Source: Chloroflexota bacterium
GTDB lineage: Bacteria > Chloroflexota > Limnocylindria > Limnocylindrales > CSP1-4
Assembly: GCA_021777365.1 (NCBI GenBank)
Contig: JAJYDP010000174.1
Coordinates: forward strand, 1-8,685
Length of the DNA stretch: 8,685 nt
Direction: 5' to 3'
Each line of letters begins with the position of its first letter. Within the stretch, counting starts at the first letter, position 1. A program made the translations under genes and the position numbers. The notes beneath the pieces were generated by a model that was given only the letters and a program-made list of their open reading frames with translations, searched no databases and had not been told where the DNA came from. Shown one piece after another: positions 1-6,163 of the stretch.

Positions 1-756
1 ATCCAGGAATTGCCAGGAGAAGTAGAACTCCGTCCAGCCCGCGATGAAACCGAAGAACGCGGTCACCGCCAGGACCGGCGTGGAGAGCGGCAGGATGACG
101 TGCCAGAAGGTCTGCAGCCGGCCGGCGCCATCCACCGCCGCCGCCTCTTCCAGGTCACGCGGGATCGTGTCGATGTAGCCCTTCATGTTCCAGATCGCGA
201 ACGGGAGCTGGCCGGAGGTCACCGCCAGGGCCACGCCGAAGAGCGAGTCACGCAGGTTGAACGTGCCGATCTGGATCTTGCTGAGCATCACGTAGAGCGG
301 CGCGAGGGTCGCGATCGCGGGGAGCATCAGGACCGCCAGCACCCCGATCATGAGCGTCTCGCGACCGCGGAAGGTCAGGCGGGAGAACGCGTAGGCGGCC
401 AGCACCCCGAGGCCCACGCTCGCCACCGAGATGACCACGGCGATGAAGAGGCTGTTGGCGGCCAGCTGCGGGAACGAGACCGGGTTCTGGGTCGGCTGCG
501 CGATGACCTGGGCGAACGCCGCGAGCGACGCGCCCGGCGGGATGAGGGTGAGGCCGTCGGGGCGAGCGATGTTGCGGGGGTCGATCGCCATGCTGACGAT
601 CCACAGGATCGGGAAGATCACCGTGAGCGCGATGAACAGGCAGACGAGCTGCAGGATCAGCTGGCGCCGGAGCGGAAGCCGGCGTCCGCGCTGCGTGCGC
701 TCGGCGGCGATCGCACGCGGTGCCGCCTGGGTCACGGCGCCGGTCTGGACGGTCAT
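1..756 (-). CDS. malG: Sugar ABC transporter permease, MalG-like (3' end outside window)
   Basis: Inner-membrane permease half of a carbohydrate importer, partner of the MalF-like protein encoded just upstream. Reading the minus strand from ATG at 756-754 gives 252 open codons to the window edge, so the C-terminus is missing (family length is usually about 275-300). Visible features: a polar N-terminus (residues 1-30), a first hydrophobic segment at about 33-56, further membrane segments at about 100-122, 135-158 and 172-188, and the EAA loop at 204-224 (EAAAVDGAG, then ILPL), which docks on the ATPase. The segment after it, around GFIAGWTEF, is typical of MalG. A Shine-Dalgarno GGAGGA (769-764) lies 7 nt before the ATG, and only 27 nt separate it from the malF stop, so the two are almost certainly co-transcribed. 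Family assignment is firm; maltose as substrate is inference. Confidence 0.93.
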   Translation of the reverse strand, partial: MTVQTGAVTQAAPRAIAAERTQRGRRLPLRRQLILQLVCLFIALTVIFPILWIVSMAIDPRNIARPDGLTLIPPGASLAAFAQVIAQPTQNPVSFPQLAANSLFIAVVISVASVGLGVLAAYAFSRLTFRGRETLMIGVLAVLMLPAIATLAPLYVMLSKIQIGTFNLRDSLFGVALAVTSGQLPFAIWNMKGYIDTIPRDLEEAAAVDGAGRLQTFWHVILPLSTPVLAVTAFFGFIAGWTEFYFSWQFLD

Positions 757-783
757 GGCCGGTTCCTCCGGGGAGCGACGGGG

Positions 784-1791
784 TCACGCATCGAACTGCG
801 CCGTCGCTTTCGCGAGCCGGTTCGTCACCAGGGTGATCGCCAGCAGGATGAAGAACTGGAACACGGCGAAGGCCGCGGCGACACCGTAGAGCTGCTGCTC
901 GTTGACCAGGCGATAGGCGGTCGTCACGAGCAGCTCGGTCTGGCCGAAGGGGCCGCCTCCCGACATGAAGTACGAGAGGTAGAAGAGGTTGAACGTGATC
1001 ACGAAGCCGTAGATGGCGTACGGCAGCATGGCGGGGCGCAGGAACGGCAGCGTGACCGCCCGGAACTTGGCCCAGGCCCCCGCGCCGTCCATCTCGGCCG
1101 CCTCGTACAGCTCGTTGGGGATGCTCTGCAGGGCGCCCGTGGCCACCACCGAGTTGAGCGGCCAGCCCAGCCAGACGTTCGCCGCCAGGAGGGCGAAGTA
1201 CGCCAACGGCAGCACGAACGGGCCGGCGGAGATGATGGGGTTGGGCTGGTTGAGCCAGTCGAGGTTGAAGCCCCCCGGTGGCAGCCGGAAGATGATGTCG
1301 ACCAGGAAGTTGATGGCCCCGTTCGTCGGGTCGAACATGTCGCGCCAGACGGTGGCCACGATGATCTGGGGGATCACCACCGGGATGATGTAGAGCGCGC
1401 GGTACGTGCGCTTGAACCAGAGCCCCGGGGTGTTGAGGATGATCGCGATCAGCACCCCCAGCACGACGTGGATCACGACGTTCGAGAGTGCCCACCAGAG
1501 GTTGAAGACGAGCACCCGCATGAAGTCGAAGTTGGGGATGACGATGTTGTTCTGCAGGATGCGCAGGTAGTTCTGCCACCCCACGTAGGCCGGCGCGGGT
1601 GCGTGCGGATTGAGGTTCTTCAGCCCGTAGTCCGTGAAGGACATCCAGACCTGGAAGACGAGCGGGTAGAAGGTGATGACCAGCATCACCAGGAGCGCGG
1701 GCAGGAGGAACAGGTAGGCGGTGCGCGCGTTCTGCGTGCGCCGCCACCAGGAGCGAGGCGGCGGCGCCGCCATCGATGCCTGGGCACTCAC
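784..1791 (-). CDS. malF: Sugar ABC transporter permease, MalF-like
   Basis: Inner-membrane permease of a carbohydrate importer (MalF/UgpA type, binding-protein-dependent transport system inner membrane component), 335 residues. It starts at GTG 1791-1789, chosen because GGAGGT (1803-1798) sits 6 nt upstream, and ends in TGA at 786-784. A basic N-terminus (PRSWWRRTQNAR) precedes the first membrane segment at about 25-50. Further segments lie at about 92-119, 132-149, 191-213, 255-276 and 302-323, giving the usual six. The EAA loop is at 230-249 (EAAEMDGAG, then TLP). It lacks the large periplasmic loop of enterobacterial MalF, as is usual in Gram-positive and Chloroflexota homologues. It lies between the binding protein (118 nt upstream, with a hairpin in the gap) and malG (27 nt downstream). 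Glycerol-phosphate or another sugar is possible as substrate; the family is not in doubt. Confidence 0.95.
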   Translation of the reverse strand: MSAQASMAAPPPRSWWRRTQNARTAYLFLLPALLVMLVITFYPLVFQVWMSFTDYGLKNLNPHAPAPAYVGWQNYLRILQNNIVIPNFDFMRVLVFNLWWALSNVVIHVVLGVLIAIILNTPGLWFKRTYRALYIIPVVIPQIIVATVWRDMFDPTNGAINFLVDIIFRLPPGGFNLDWLNQPNPIISAGPFVLPLAYFALLAANVWLGWPLNSVVATGALQSIPNELYEAAEMDGAGAWAKFRAVTLPFLRPAMLPYAIYGFVITFNLFYLSYFMSGGGPFGQTELLVTTAYRLVNEQQLYGVAAAFAVFQFFILLAITLVTNRLAKATAQFDA

Positions 1792-1840
1792 CGGTCCACC
1801 TCCCGCGCGCGCATCGGTGCTTCCTCCCCTGCCGGTGCGC

Positions 1841-1868
1841 AGGGGACGCCGGAAGACCGGCGTCCCCT
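1841..1868 (-). other. Intercistronic hairpin between malE and malF
   Basis: A perfect 12-bp inverted repeat: AGGGGACGCCGG (1841-1852), 4-nt loop, CCGGCGTCCCCT (1857-1868). It lies 41 nt after the binding-protein stop and about 50 nt before the malF start. No T-run follows it on the minus strand, so it is not a classic intrinsic terminator. By analogy with malE-malF gaps elsewhere, it may protect the upstream mRNA from 3' decay or partly attenuate transcription, so that binding protein exceeds permease. The hairpin is seen directly; the role is inferred. Confidence 0.7.
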
Positions 1869-1909
1869 CGCTGCCGTGACCGCTGGACGAGACCAGGGGT
1901 CAGACGTTA

Positions 1910-3208
1910 CTAGAGACCGTTGGCCTTATCCATCTGCTGGCAGGCCGTGGCGACCAGCGCCGACGTCGAGCCACCCTTGTCGATGGCCGCGGCGAGCGCG
2001 TTCCCGAAGGGGGTCCAGTAGTTGTCGAGCTGCTTGGCGGTGGGCCGCGGGAAGCCGGTCTTGTAGGCGTTCGCGAAGCCCTGGCTGATCGGGTTGCTGA
2101 AGGTCACGCCGGCGATCGCGGGGATGTGGCCGGCCTGGTCGGCGAAGATCTGCTCATTGGCCTGGGAGTCCATCTCGATCGCGAACTTGACGGCCAGGTC
2201 CACGTTCGCCGAGTTCTTGTTGATGTAGTAGCCGTCGGGGGCCACGAGCGGGCCGAAGGCGCCGGCAGGACCGGTCGGGCCGGGGGCCACCGCGAGCTTG
2301 CTGCCGAGGGCCTTCTCGAAGTTGCCGGACTGCCAGGGGCCGTCGATGAAGCCGGCGATCTTGCCGGCCACGAAGTCGGCCGCGGCGGCGGTGTCGTTCT
2401 GGTACATGTGCATGCCGGCGGCCTTGGCCTTCTGGAGCCAGGCCAGGGCGTCGGCCACGCCGGAGTTCGCCGTGGCGGCGCACTTGCCGGTGTTGGGATC
2501 GAGGATGGTGCCGCCGAACGACTGGAAGAGGCCCCACAGGTAGTACGAGCCGCCGCCGTTGGCGCCGTAGACCCAGCCGAGCTTGCTCGCGTCCTTCAGC
2601 CAGTCATCGGTGGTGACCGGCGGGGTGGGGAGCAGCGAGGTGTTGTAGAAGAGCGCGACGCCCTTGATCGACTCGGGGATGGCGTAGAGCTTGCCGTCCA
2701 CCGTGTCGGCCTGGATCGCGGCCTGTGAGATGTTGCTCAGCTGCGGCAGGTACGAGGTCAGGTCGGCGAGCAGGCCGGCGCGGGCCTCCTTGGCCATGCT
2801 GTCGTTGGGGGCGATGTAGAGATCCGGCACGCCGCTGTTGGCGGCCGACGTCTCGAACTTGGTGAACAGGTTGTTGAAGGGGATGTCGACCCGCGTGACG
2901 TTCAGGCCGGGGTTGGCGGCCTGGACGTTGGCCAGGATCTGCTTGAACGCGGTGATCTCGGCGTTGCCGGAGGCGCCGTAGGCCTCCCAGAGGGTGAGGT
3001 TGCCCGTGAGCGGGGCCTGGGCGGCCGCGCTCGCCGGGGCCGCGGCGCTCGCCGGGGCGGCGGCACTCGCGGGCGCGGCGGCACTGGCCGCCGGAGCCGC
3101 GGCGCTGGCCGCGGGGGCCTGGGTCGGGGCGGTGGTCGCGGCGCTCGAGCACGCGCCCGCCACGACGGCCAGCGTCGCCAGGACGCTTGCCAGCTTCATG
3201 GATCGCAT
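1910..3208 (-). CDS. malE: Extracellular sugar-binding lipoprotein (solute-binding protein family 1, MalE-like)
   Basis: Substrate-binding lipoprotein of the importer, 432 residues, outside face of the membrane. Start ATG 3208-3206 is preferred: the signal peptide then begins MRSMKLASVLATLAVVAGAC, with lipobox AGAC and lipidated Cys20, and GGGAGG (3226-3221) is upstream at a rather long 12 nt. An in-frame ATG at 3199 is a weaker alternative, and the frame is open to 3280, but that would bury the signal peptide. Residues 21-66 are an Ala/Pro/Ser/Thr/Gln linker made of APASAA-like repeats. The folded domain starts at about 68 (GNLTLWEAYG) and shows family signatures: FNNLFTKFE, PDLYIAPND, YAIPESIKGVALFYN and FIDGPWQSG. 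Cys243 and Cys423 are the only other cysteines I noted and could form a disulfide. It ends in TAG. First structural gene after lacI, and co-directional with both permeases. The ligand is probably an oligosaccharide such as maltodextrin; this is not proven. Confidence 0.93.
   Translation of the reverse strand: MRSMKLASVLATLAVVAGACSSAATTAPTQAPAASAAAPAASAAAPASAAAPASAAAPASAAAQAPLTGNLTLWEAYGASGNAEITAFKQILANVQAANPGLNVTRVDIPFNNLFTKFETSAANSGVPDLYIAPNDSMAKEARAGLLADLTSYLPQLSNISQAAIQADTVDGKLYAIPESIKGVALFYNTSLLPTPPVTTDDWLKDASKLGWVYGANGGGSYYLWGLFQSFGGTILDPNTGKCAATANSGVADALAWLQKAKAAGMHMYQNDTAAAADFVAGKIAGFIDGPWQSGNFEKALGSKLAVAPGPTGPAGAFGPLVAPDGYYINKNSANVDLAVKFAIEMDSQANEQIFADQAGHIPAIAGVTFSNPISQGFANAYKTGFPRPTAKQLDNYWTPFGNALAAAIDKGGSTSALVATACQQMDKANGL
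3027..3119 (-). repeat. 18-bp coding minisatellite in the malE linker
   Basis: Five imperfect tandem units on the plus strand, for example GCGCTCGCCGGGGCCGCG (3027-3044) and GCGCTCGCCGGGGCGGCG (3045-3062), then units at 3063-3080, 3081-3101 (21 bp) and from 3102. Each unit encodes one APASAA-type hexapeptide of the disordered linker between the lipid anchor and the binding domain. All unit lengths are multiples of three, so copy-number change would only alter linker length. Confidence 0.75.
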
Positions 3209-3338
3209 CGGGTTGCTTGTCCTCCCATGTGCCGGGCGATGCCCGGCCTCCACACCATCTCCCGCACGCGGCGGGATCATCCTCGGTCCCCGGCCCGTTG
3301 CCGGACCGGGTCTCCCAGGGCGCCTCAGGCGCCGGGCG
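3209..3338 (-). other. lacI-malE intergenic region with three GC hairpins, no clear promoter
   Basis: This 130-bp gap holds an inverted repeat GGCGCC-TCA-GGCGCC (3319-3333) 5 nt after the lacI stop. A longer bulged stem follows at 3284-3308: CGGT plus CCGGC pair with GCCGG plus ACCG around loop CCGTT. A third hairpin, GCCGGGC-GAT-GCCCGGC (3231-3247), ends 4 nt before the malE Shine-Dalgarno. None has a T-tract in the minus direction. I see no -35/-10 pair here, so malE is probably transcribed by read-through from the lacI promoter, with these structures setting relative expression or mRNA stability. The hairpins are seen; the role is inferred. Confidence 0.55.
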
Positions 3339-4436
3339 TCACGTCCGTTCCACCTCCTCGCGACCAGCGGCGGCCGGCGGGACGGCGGTCGATCGCCGCA
3401 CCACGAGCCGTGTCTTCAGGACCCGATGAGGCGCGGGGGTCGCGGCCTTGCCGCCCAGCTCCTCGAGGAGCAGGCGGGCTGCCTCCTCACCCTTGCGCCG
3501 CACGGGCTGGTGGACCGTCGTCAATGGCGGGTCGGAGAACCTTCCGACCGGCAGATCGTCGAACCCGACGATGCTGAGATCCCTCGGCACGCGCAGCCGC
3601 AGGTGCCGGCTGGACTGCAGCACGCCGATGGCCACGGCGTCGCTCATGGCCAGCACGGCGGTGGGCCGCAGGCCGTCCTCCCAGGCCCGCAGGAAGGCGG
3701 CCTCGCCACCCTCGAACGTGGCCGGGGCCACGACCACGGCGTCGGGTCCGAGCTCGATCCCGGCTGCGCCCAGGACCGCCTCGTAGCCGCGCAGGCGGCG
3801 GCCCATCACGCCCTCGTGCTGACCCTCGGGCCCCGCCACCGGACCCTCGCCCGCCACCGGTCCCTCGACGGCGATCACGAGGATCCGGCGATGCCCCAGG
3901 TCGACCAGGTGCTGGGCGGCCGCCCGGGCACCGCCCTCGTCGTCCACCTCGACCGCCGCGTGCTCGGGCCACGCGGGCGCGTCCACCAGCACCATCGGGA
4001 GGTCGGCATGGCGGATCGCCTCGATCTCGGGGTGCGTCTCGTCGAGGCCGAGCGCCACCACGCCGTCCACGGTGGCGCGGTCCAGCGCCCTGGCCAGCGA
4101 TCCCCGGAGCGGCGAGATCATGAGGAGCCCGAACCCGCCCTCCTCGAGGACCGACGCGACACCTTCGGCGAAATAGGAGAAGAAGGGGTTGGCGTAGACC
4201 TGGCTGAGGGGCTGCGGGGTGAGGACGCCGATGGTCATGGTGCGGCGGGCGGACAGCATGCGGGCGACCGGGTGCGGCCGGTAGCCCATCTCCGCGGCCA
4301 CGCTCCGGATCCGTTCCGCCGTCTCCGCGCGCAGGCGCTCCGGATTGTTGAACGCGAACGAGACCGACGCCTTGCTGACGCCGGCGACCTGTGCGACGTC
4401 GGCGATGCGGGGGCGCCTGGGTCGGGTCTCGGTCAC
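3339..4436 (-). CDS. LacI-family sugar-responsive transcriptional repressor
   Basis: DNA-binding repressor, 365 residues, expected to control the downstream importer genes. Start GTG 4436-4434 is chosen because GGGAG (4446-4442) lies 5 nt upstream and it places the HTH at the usual N-terminal position; the frame stays open to a GTG at 4514. The HTH is at about 10-31 (RIADVAQVAGVSKASVSFAF), followed by the hinge helix PVARMLSARRT with the minor-groove Leu61. The periplasmic-binding-like effector domain runs from about 68, with canonical MSDAVAIG (264-271), VGFDDLP, and PPLTTVHQPV near the C-terminus. A six-residue duplication (GPVAGE then GPVAGP, about 190-201) is unusual for the family. It is first in the same transcription unit as the importer, 130 bp before malE, and a matching palindromic operator lies at its promoter, implying autorepression relieved by sugar. 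The effector is unknown. Confidence 0.95.
   Translation of the reverse strand: MTETRPRRPRIADVAQVAGVSKASVSFAFNNPERLRAETAERIRSVAAEMGYRPHPVARMLSARRTMTIGVLTPQPLSQVYANPFFSYFAEGVASVLEEGGFGLLMISPLRGSLARALDRATVDGVVALGLDETHPEIEAIRHADLPMVLVDAPAWPEHAAVEVDDEGGARAAAQHLVDLGHRRILVIAVEGPVAGEGPVAGPEGQHEGVMGRRLRGYEAVLGAAGIELGPDAVVVAPATFEGGEAAFLRAWEDGLRPTAVLAMSDAVAIGVLQSSRHLRLRVPRDLSIVGFDDLPVGRFSDPPLTTVHQPVRRKGEEAARLLLEELGGKAATPAPHRVLKTRLVVRRSTAVPPAAAGREEVERT
3832..3867 (-). repeat. 18-bp tandem duplication inside lacI
   Basis: CCCGCCACCGGACCCTCG (3832-3849) is followed directly by CCCGCCACCGGTCCCTCG (3850-3867), a head-to-tail copy with one mismatch. It adds six residues in frame to a surface loop of the effector domain. 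Near-identity suggests a recent slippage event. Confidence 0.85.
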
Positions 4437-4624
4437 GATCGCTCCCGGCCGCGCGTCATCGACGCGCGTCACCACGTGGCTGGCTGCGGCACCTGCGAAC
4501 CGGCCGGCGGGCACGGCACGGCCCGTCCCTGCGGCCCGGTGACCGGCCGGGGGCCGCCGTGGCGACCCTCGGCCGAGGAGGAGACACCGGATCTCGAGGA
4601 TCTGGGTGGGTGCTGGCCCGGTTT
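4437..4624 (-). other. Long leader of the lacI transcript with an inverted repeat near the ribosome site
   Basis: If transcription starts near 4638, lacI has an untranslated leader of about 200 nt, apart from a possible N-terminal extension from GTG 4514. It contains a perfect 7-bp inverted repeat GCGCGTC-ATC-GACGCGC (4451-4467), which ends 4 nt before the GGGAG ribosome site at 4446-4442, so a hairpin there could limit translation. No gene is seen in the stretch, and I recognise no riboswitch or T-box element. Confidence 0.45.
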
Positions 4625-4640
4625 ACTGAACCGGTTTAGT
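4625..4640. promoter_or_regulatory. LacI-family operator
   Basis: ACTGAACCGGTTTAGT is a 16-bp palindrome, 14 of 16 positions symmetric, centred on CCGG. The even length, central CpG and A/T-rich arms are typical of LacI-family sites (core AACCGGTT). It begins 4 nt after the -10 box of the minus-strand promoter and so covers the expected transcription start. It overlaps a second inverted repeat, CCGGTT-5 nt-AACCGG (4618-4634). The site stands out as A/T-rich in a very GC-rich background. The local LacI protein is the natural candidate to bind it. Confidence 0.75.
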
Positions 4641-4644
4641 CGGC

Positions 4645-4672
4645 AGTTTAGTGATCGGTGGATGGATGTCAA
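4645..4672 (-). promoter_or_regulatory. Sigma-70-type promoter for lacI-malEFG
   Basis: Minus strand: a perfect -35 TTGACA (4672-4667), a 16-nt spacer, and -10 TAAACT (4650-4645; 4 of 6 consensus bases). Start of transcription would fall near 4638, inside the operator. This is the best promoter match in the window and points toward lacI. Confidence 0.7.
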
Positions 4673-4763
4673 TACCATTGCAGCCGCGAATTGCGGCGTG
4701 TCACCCGCGCCACACCGGTGCCGCGACCCGTCACCCTCGAACGCCGGCCGCGGGGACCCGTGG

Positions 4764-4769
4764 CAGAAT
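4764..4769 (+). promoter_or_regulatory. -10-like box for a leaderless start
   Basis: CAGAAT ends 7 nt before the ATG at 4777, the distance expected when transcription begins at the start codon itself. No convincing -35 is seen. The same 7-nt arrangement occurs before the gene at 8554. It could serve the small ORF and the hydrolase gene behind it. Confidence 0.4.
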
Positions 4770-4776
4770 CGCGGGG

Positions 4777-4983
4777 ATGGTCTCGACCCTCCGCGAGATG
4801 CCGGCAGGAGTCCGACGCTTCCTCGCCTGCACGCGCTTCGGGGCGGGTTGCCCGGGCGCCGTCCTCGCGGTCGCCCTCTCCGCCGGCGTCTTCCCTGTCG
4901 CCGCGTGCCCGCCATTCCTCTTCCGCGGCCTGTTCCGCGACCTTCCGGGCGCCGTGGCGCGCGCCCGGTGCAACGAGGTCTGA
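4777..4983 (+). CDS. Possible small hypothetical protein, 68 residues
   Basis: I do not recognise this protein. The frame from ATG 4777 to TGA 4983 encodes a basic N-terminus (MVSTLREMPAGVRRFLACTR), a hydrophobic middle (about 23-50, including AVLAVALSAGVFPVAAC) that could be one membrane segment, an arginine-rich tail and four cysteines. Third codon positions are mostly G or C, as in neighbouring genes. There is no Shine-Dalgarno, but a -10-like CAGAAT lies 7 nt before the ATG, fitting a leaderless mRNA. It ends 3 nt before the hydrolase ATG and overlaps that gene's ribosome site, suggesting translational coupling. Chance openness in GC-rich DNA is a real alternative. If it is not a gene, 4673-4986 is simply the upstream region of the hydrolase. 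Confidence 0.35.
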   Translation: MVSTLREMPAGVRRFLACTRFGAGCPGAVLAVALSAGVFPVAACPPFLFRGLFRDLPGAVARARCNEV

Positions 4984-4986
4984 ACG

Positions 4987-6039
4987 ATGCGTTTCGTCCG
5001 GTTCCGTGACGTCCACCCGTCGGAGCGGTCCGCGGGGATCGGCCTCGACCTGCCCGAGCGGCCCCGGCTGGGCCTCCAGTTCGATCCGGGCGCGGACGGT
5101 CGCGGCGGTCGGATCCTCCCGCTCGATGCCCTGCCGGGCGTGACGGACGACGAGGACCGGGCGCGCGCCGTGGACGCGGCGGATCTCGCCGCCTACCTCG
5201 GCGCCGACCCGCAGCTGGCGGCCGCCCGGGCCGGGCTGGAGCGGCTCGCCGATCCGTCGCCGTTCCTGGTTCCCGCGACGGACGTGCGGCTGCTCGCGCC
5301 CGTCCATCGCCCCGGGAAGATCGTCTGCGTCGGCTACAACTACCGCGAGCACCTGGGGGAGCAGGGAATGCCGATCCCGGACCGGCCGTCCCTCTTCGCC
5401 AAGTGGGCGAACGCGGTGGTCGGGCACGGCGATTCGGTCGTTCGTCCGGAGGTGACCGACGCGCTCGACCTGGAGGCCGAGCTGGCGGTGGTGATCGGCA
5501 CGCGGGCGCACCGGGTGCCGGAGCTGCTCGCGCTGGCGCACGTGGCCGGGTGGACCGCCGTCAACGACATCTCGGCCCGCGACCTGCAGGGCTCGAAGCC
5601 GGCACTCAAGCCCGGCGCACGGGGCGACGGGCAGTGGGTGCGCGCGAAAGGCTCCGACACGTTCCTGCCGATGGGACCCGCGGTGGTGACCATCGACGAG
5701 ATGCCCGACGTGTCCGACGTCGCGATCCGGTCCTGGCGCTCGACGGCGGGCGAGCCACCGACGCAGATGCAGGACGGGACCACGCGGACGATGCTCTTCG
5801 GGGTGGCACGGCTGATCGAGTTCATCTCCGCCGTCATCACGCTCGAACCGGGCGACGTGATCGCCACCGGCACGCCGTCGGGGGTGGGCGTCTGGCGGAC
5901 ACCGCCGGTCTTCCTCGAGCCCGGCGACGTCGCGAGCGTGGAGGTGGCCGGGATCGGGCGGATCGACAACCCGGTCGTCGCCGCGGACGGCAGCGTCCCC
6001 CGGGGCTCGCCGGCGGCGGCGATGCTGACGCAGGGATAG
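4987..6039 (+). CDS. Fumarylacetoacetate hydrolase (FAH) family protein
   Basis: Metal-dependent enzyme of the FAH superfamily, 350 residues, cytosolic. Members cleave or isomerise beta-dicarbonyl and 2-oxo acids, as in aromatic or sugar-acid catabolism; the substrate cannot be told from sequence alone. Start ATG 4987 has GAGGT (4975-4979) 7 nt upstream. The first ~105 residues form a variable N-terminal domain. The catalytic domain begins at KIVCVGYNYREHL, with ALDLEAELAVVIG carrying metal ligands Glu163 and Glu165, VNDISARD supplying Asp194, RAKGSDTF with Lys221, and the C-terminal signature ITLEPGDVIATGTPSGVGVW. The core is complete and all expected metal ligands are present. It may be co-transcribed with the small ORF upstream (3-nt gap) and with the synthase gene 124 bp downstream. 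It could be a hydroxyhepta-dienedioate isomerase, acylpyruvate hydrolase or didehydro-deoxy-rhamnonate hydrolase type. Confidence 0.93.
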   Translation: MRFVRFRDVHPSERSAGIGLDLPERPRLGLQFDPGADGRGGRILPLDALPGVTDDEDRARAVDAADLAAYLGADPQLAAARAGLERLADPSPFLVPATDVRLLAPVHRPGKIVCVGYNYREHLGEQGMPIPDRPSLFAKWANAVVGHGDSVVRPEVTDALDLEAELAVVIGTRAHRVPELLALAHVAGWTAVNDISARDLQGSKPALKPGARGDGQWVRAKGSDTFLPMGPAVVTIDEMPDVSDVAIRSWRSTAGEPPTQMQDGTTRTMLFGVARLIEFISAVITLEPGDVIATGTPSGVGVWRTPPVFLEPGDVASVEVAGIGRIDNPVVAADGSVPRGSPAAAMLTQG

Positions 6040-6080
6040 GCCGGCAGGCATGAACATGCCCGCGGGCGGGGCCGGCCCGG

Positions 6081-6134
6081 GGGCGGAACGCAGCTCGCGG
6101 GCGGAACGAGGCCCGCGGGCGTCACGGGGCCCGA
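6081..6134 (+). repeat. 18-bp tandem repeat, three copies, before the synthase gene
   Basis: Units GGGCGGAACGCAGCTCGC (6081-6098), GGGCGGAACGAGGCCCGC (6099-6116) and GGGCGTCACGGGGCCCGA (6117-6134). A diverged G-rich segment at 6064-6081, containing the palindrome GGGCCGGCCC (6069-6078), may be a further copy. The block ends 17 nt before the AGGAGG of the next gene, so it lies in its leader or promoter area. Confidence 0.7.
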
Positions 6135-6163
6135 GGCAGGGCCCGGCCCACAGGAGGACGAAC

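Noticed and set aside
10..2088. Very long plus-strand open frame opposite malG/malF
   Set aside because: Its translation is low-complexity Arg/Glu/Asp/His-rich without any family signature, and the minus strand encodes clear permeases with EAA motifs and ribosome sites. It is an artefact of high GC.
3209..3280. Upstream extension of the binding-protein gene to 3280
   Set aside because: It would put 24 polar residues before the lipoprotein signal peptide; the ATG at 3208 gives a normal signal and has a ribosome site.
3319..3333. Intrinsic terminator after lacI
   Set aside because: The stem is short and no T-tract follows in the direction of transcription, so termination cannot be claimed.
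6050..6163. Upstream extension of the Kbl-like gene to 6050
   Set aside because: It would translate the intergenic 18-bp repeat, and AGGAGG sits 6 nt before the ATG at 6164.
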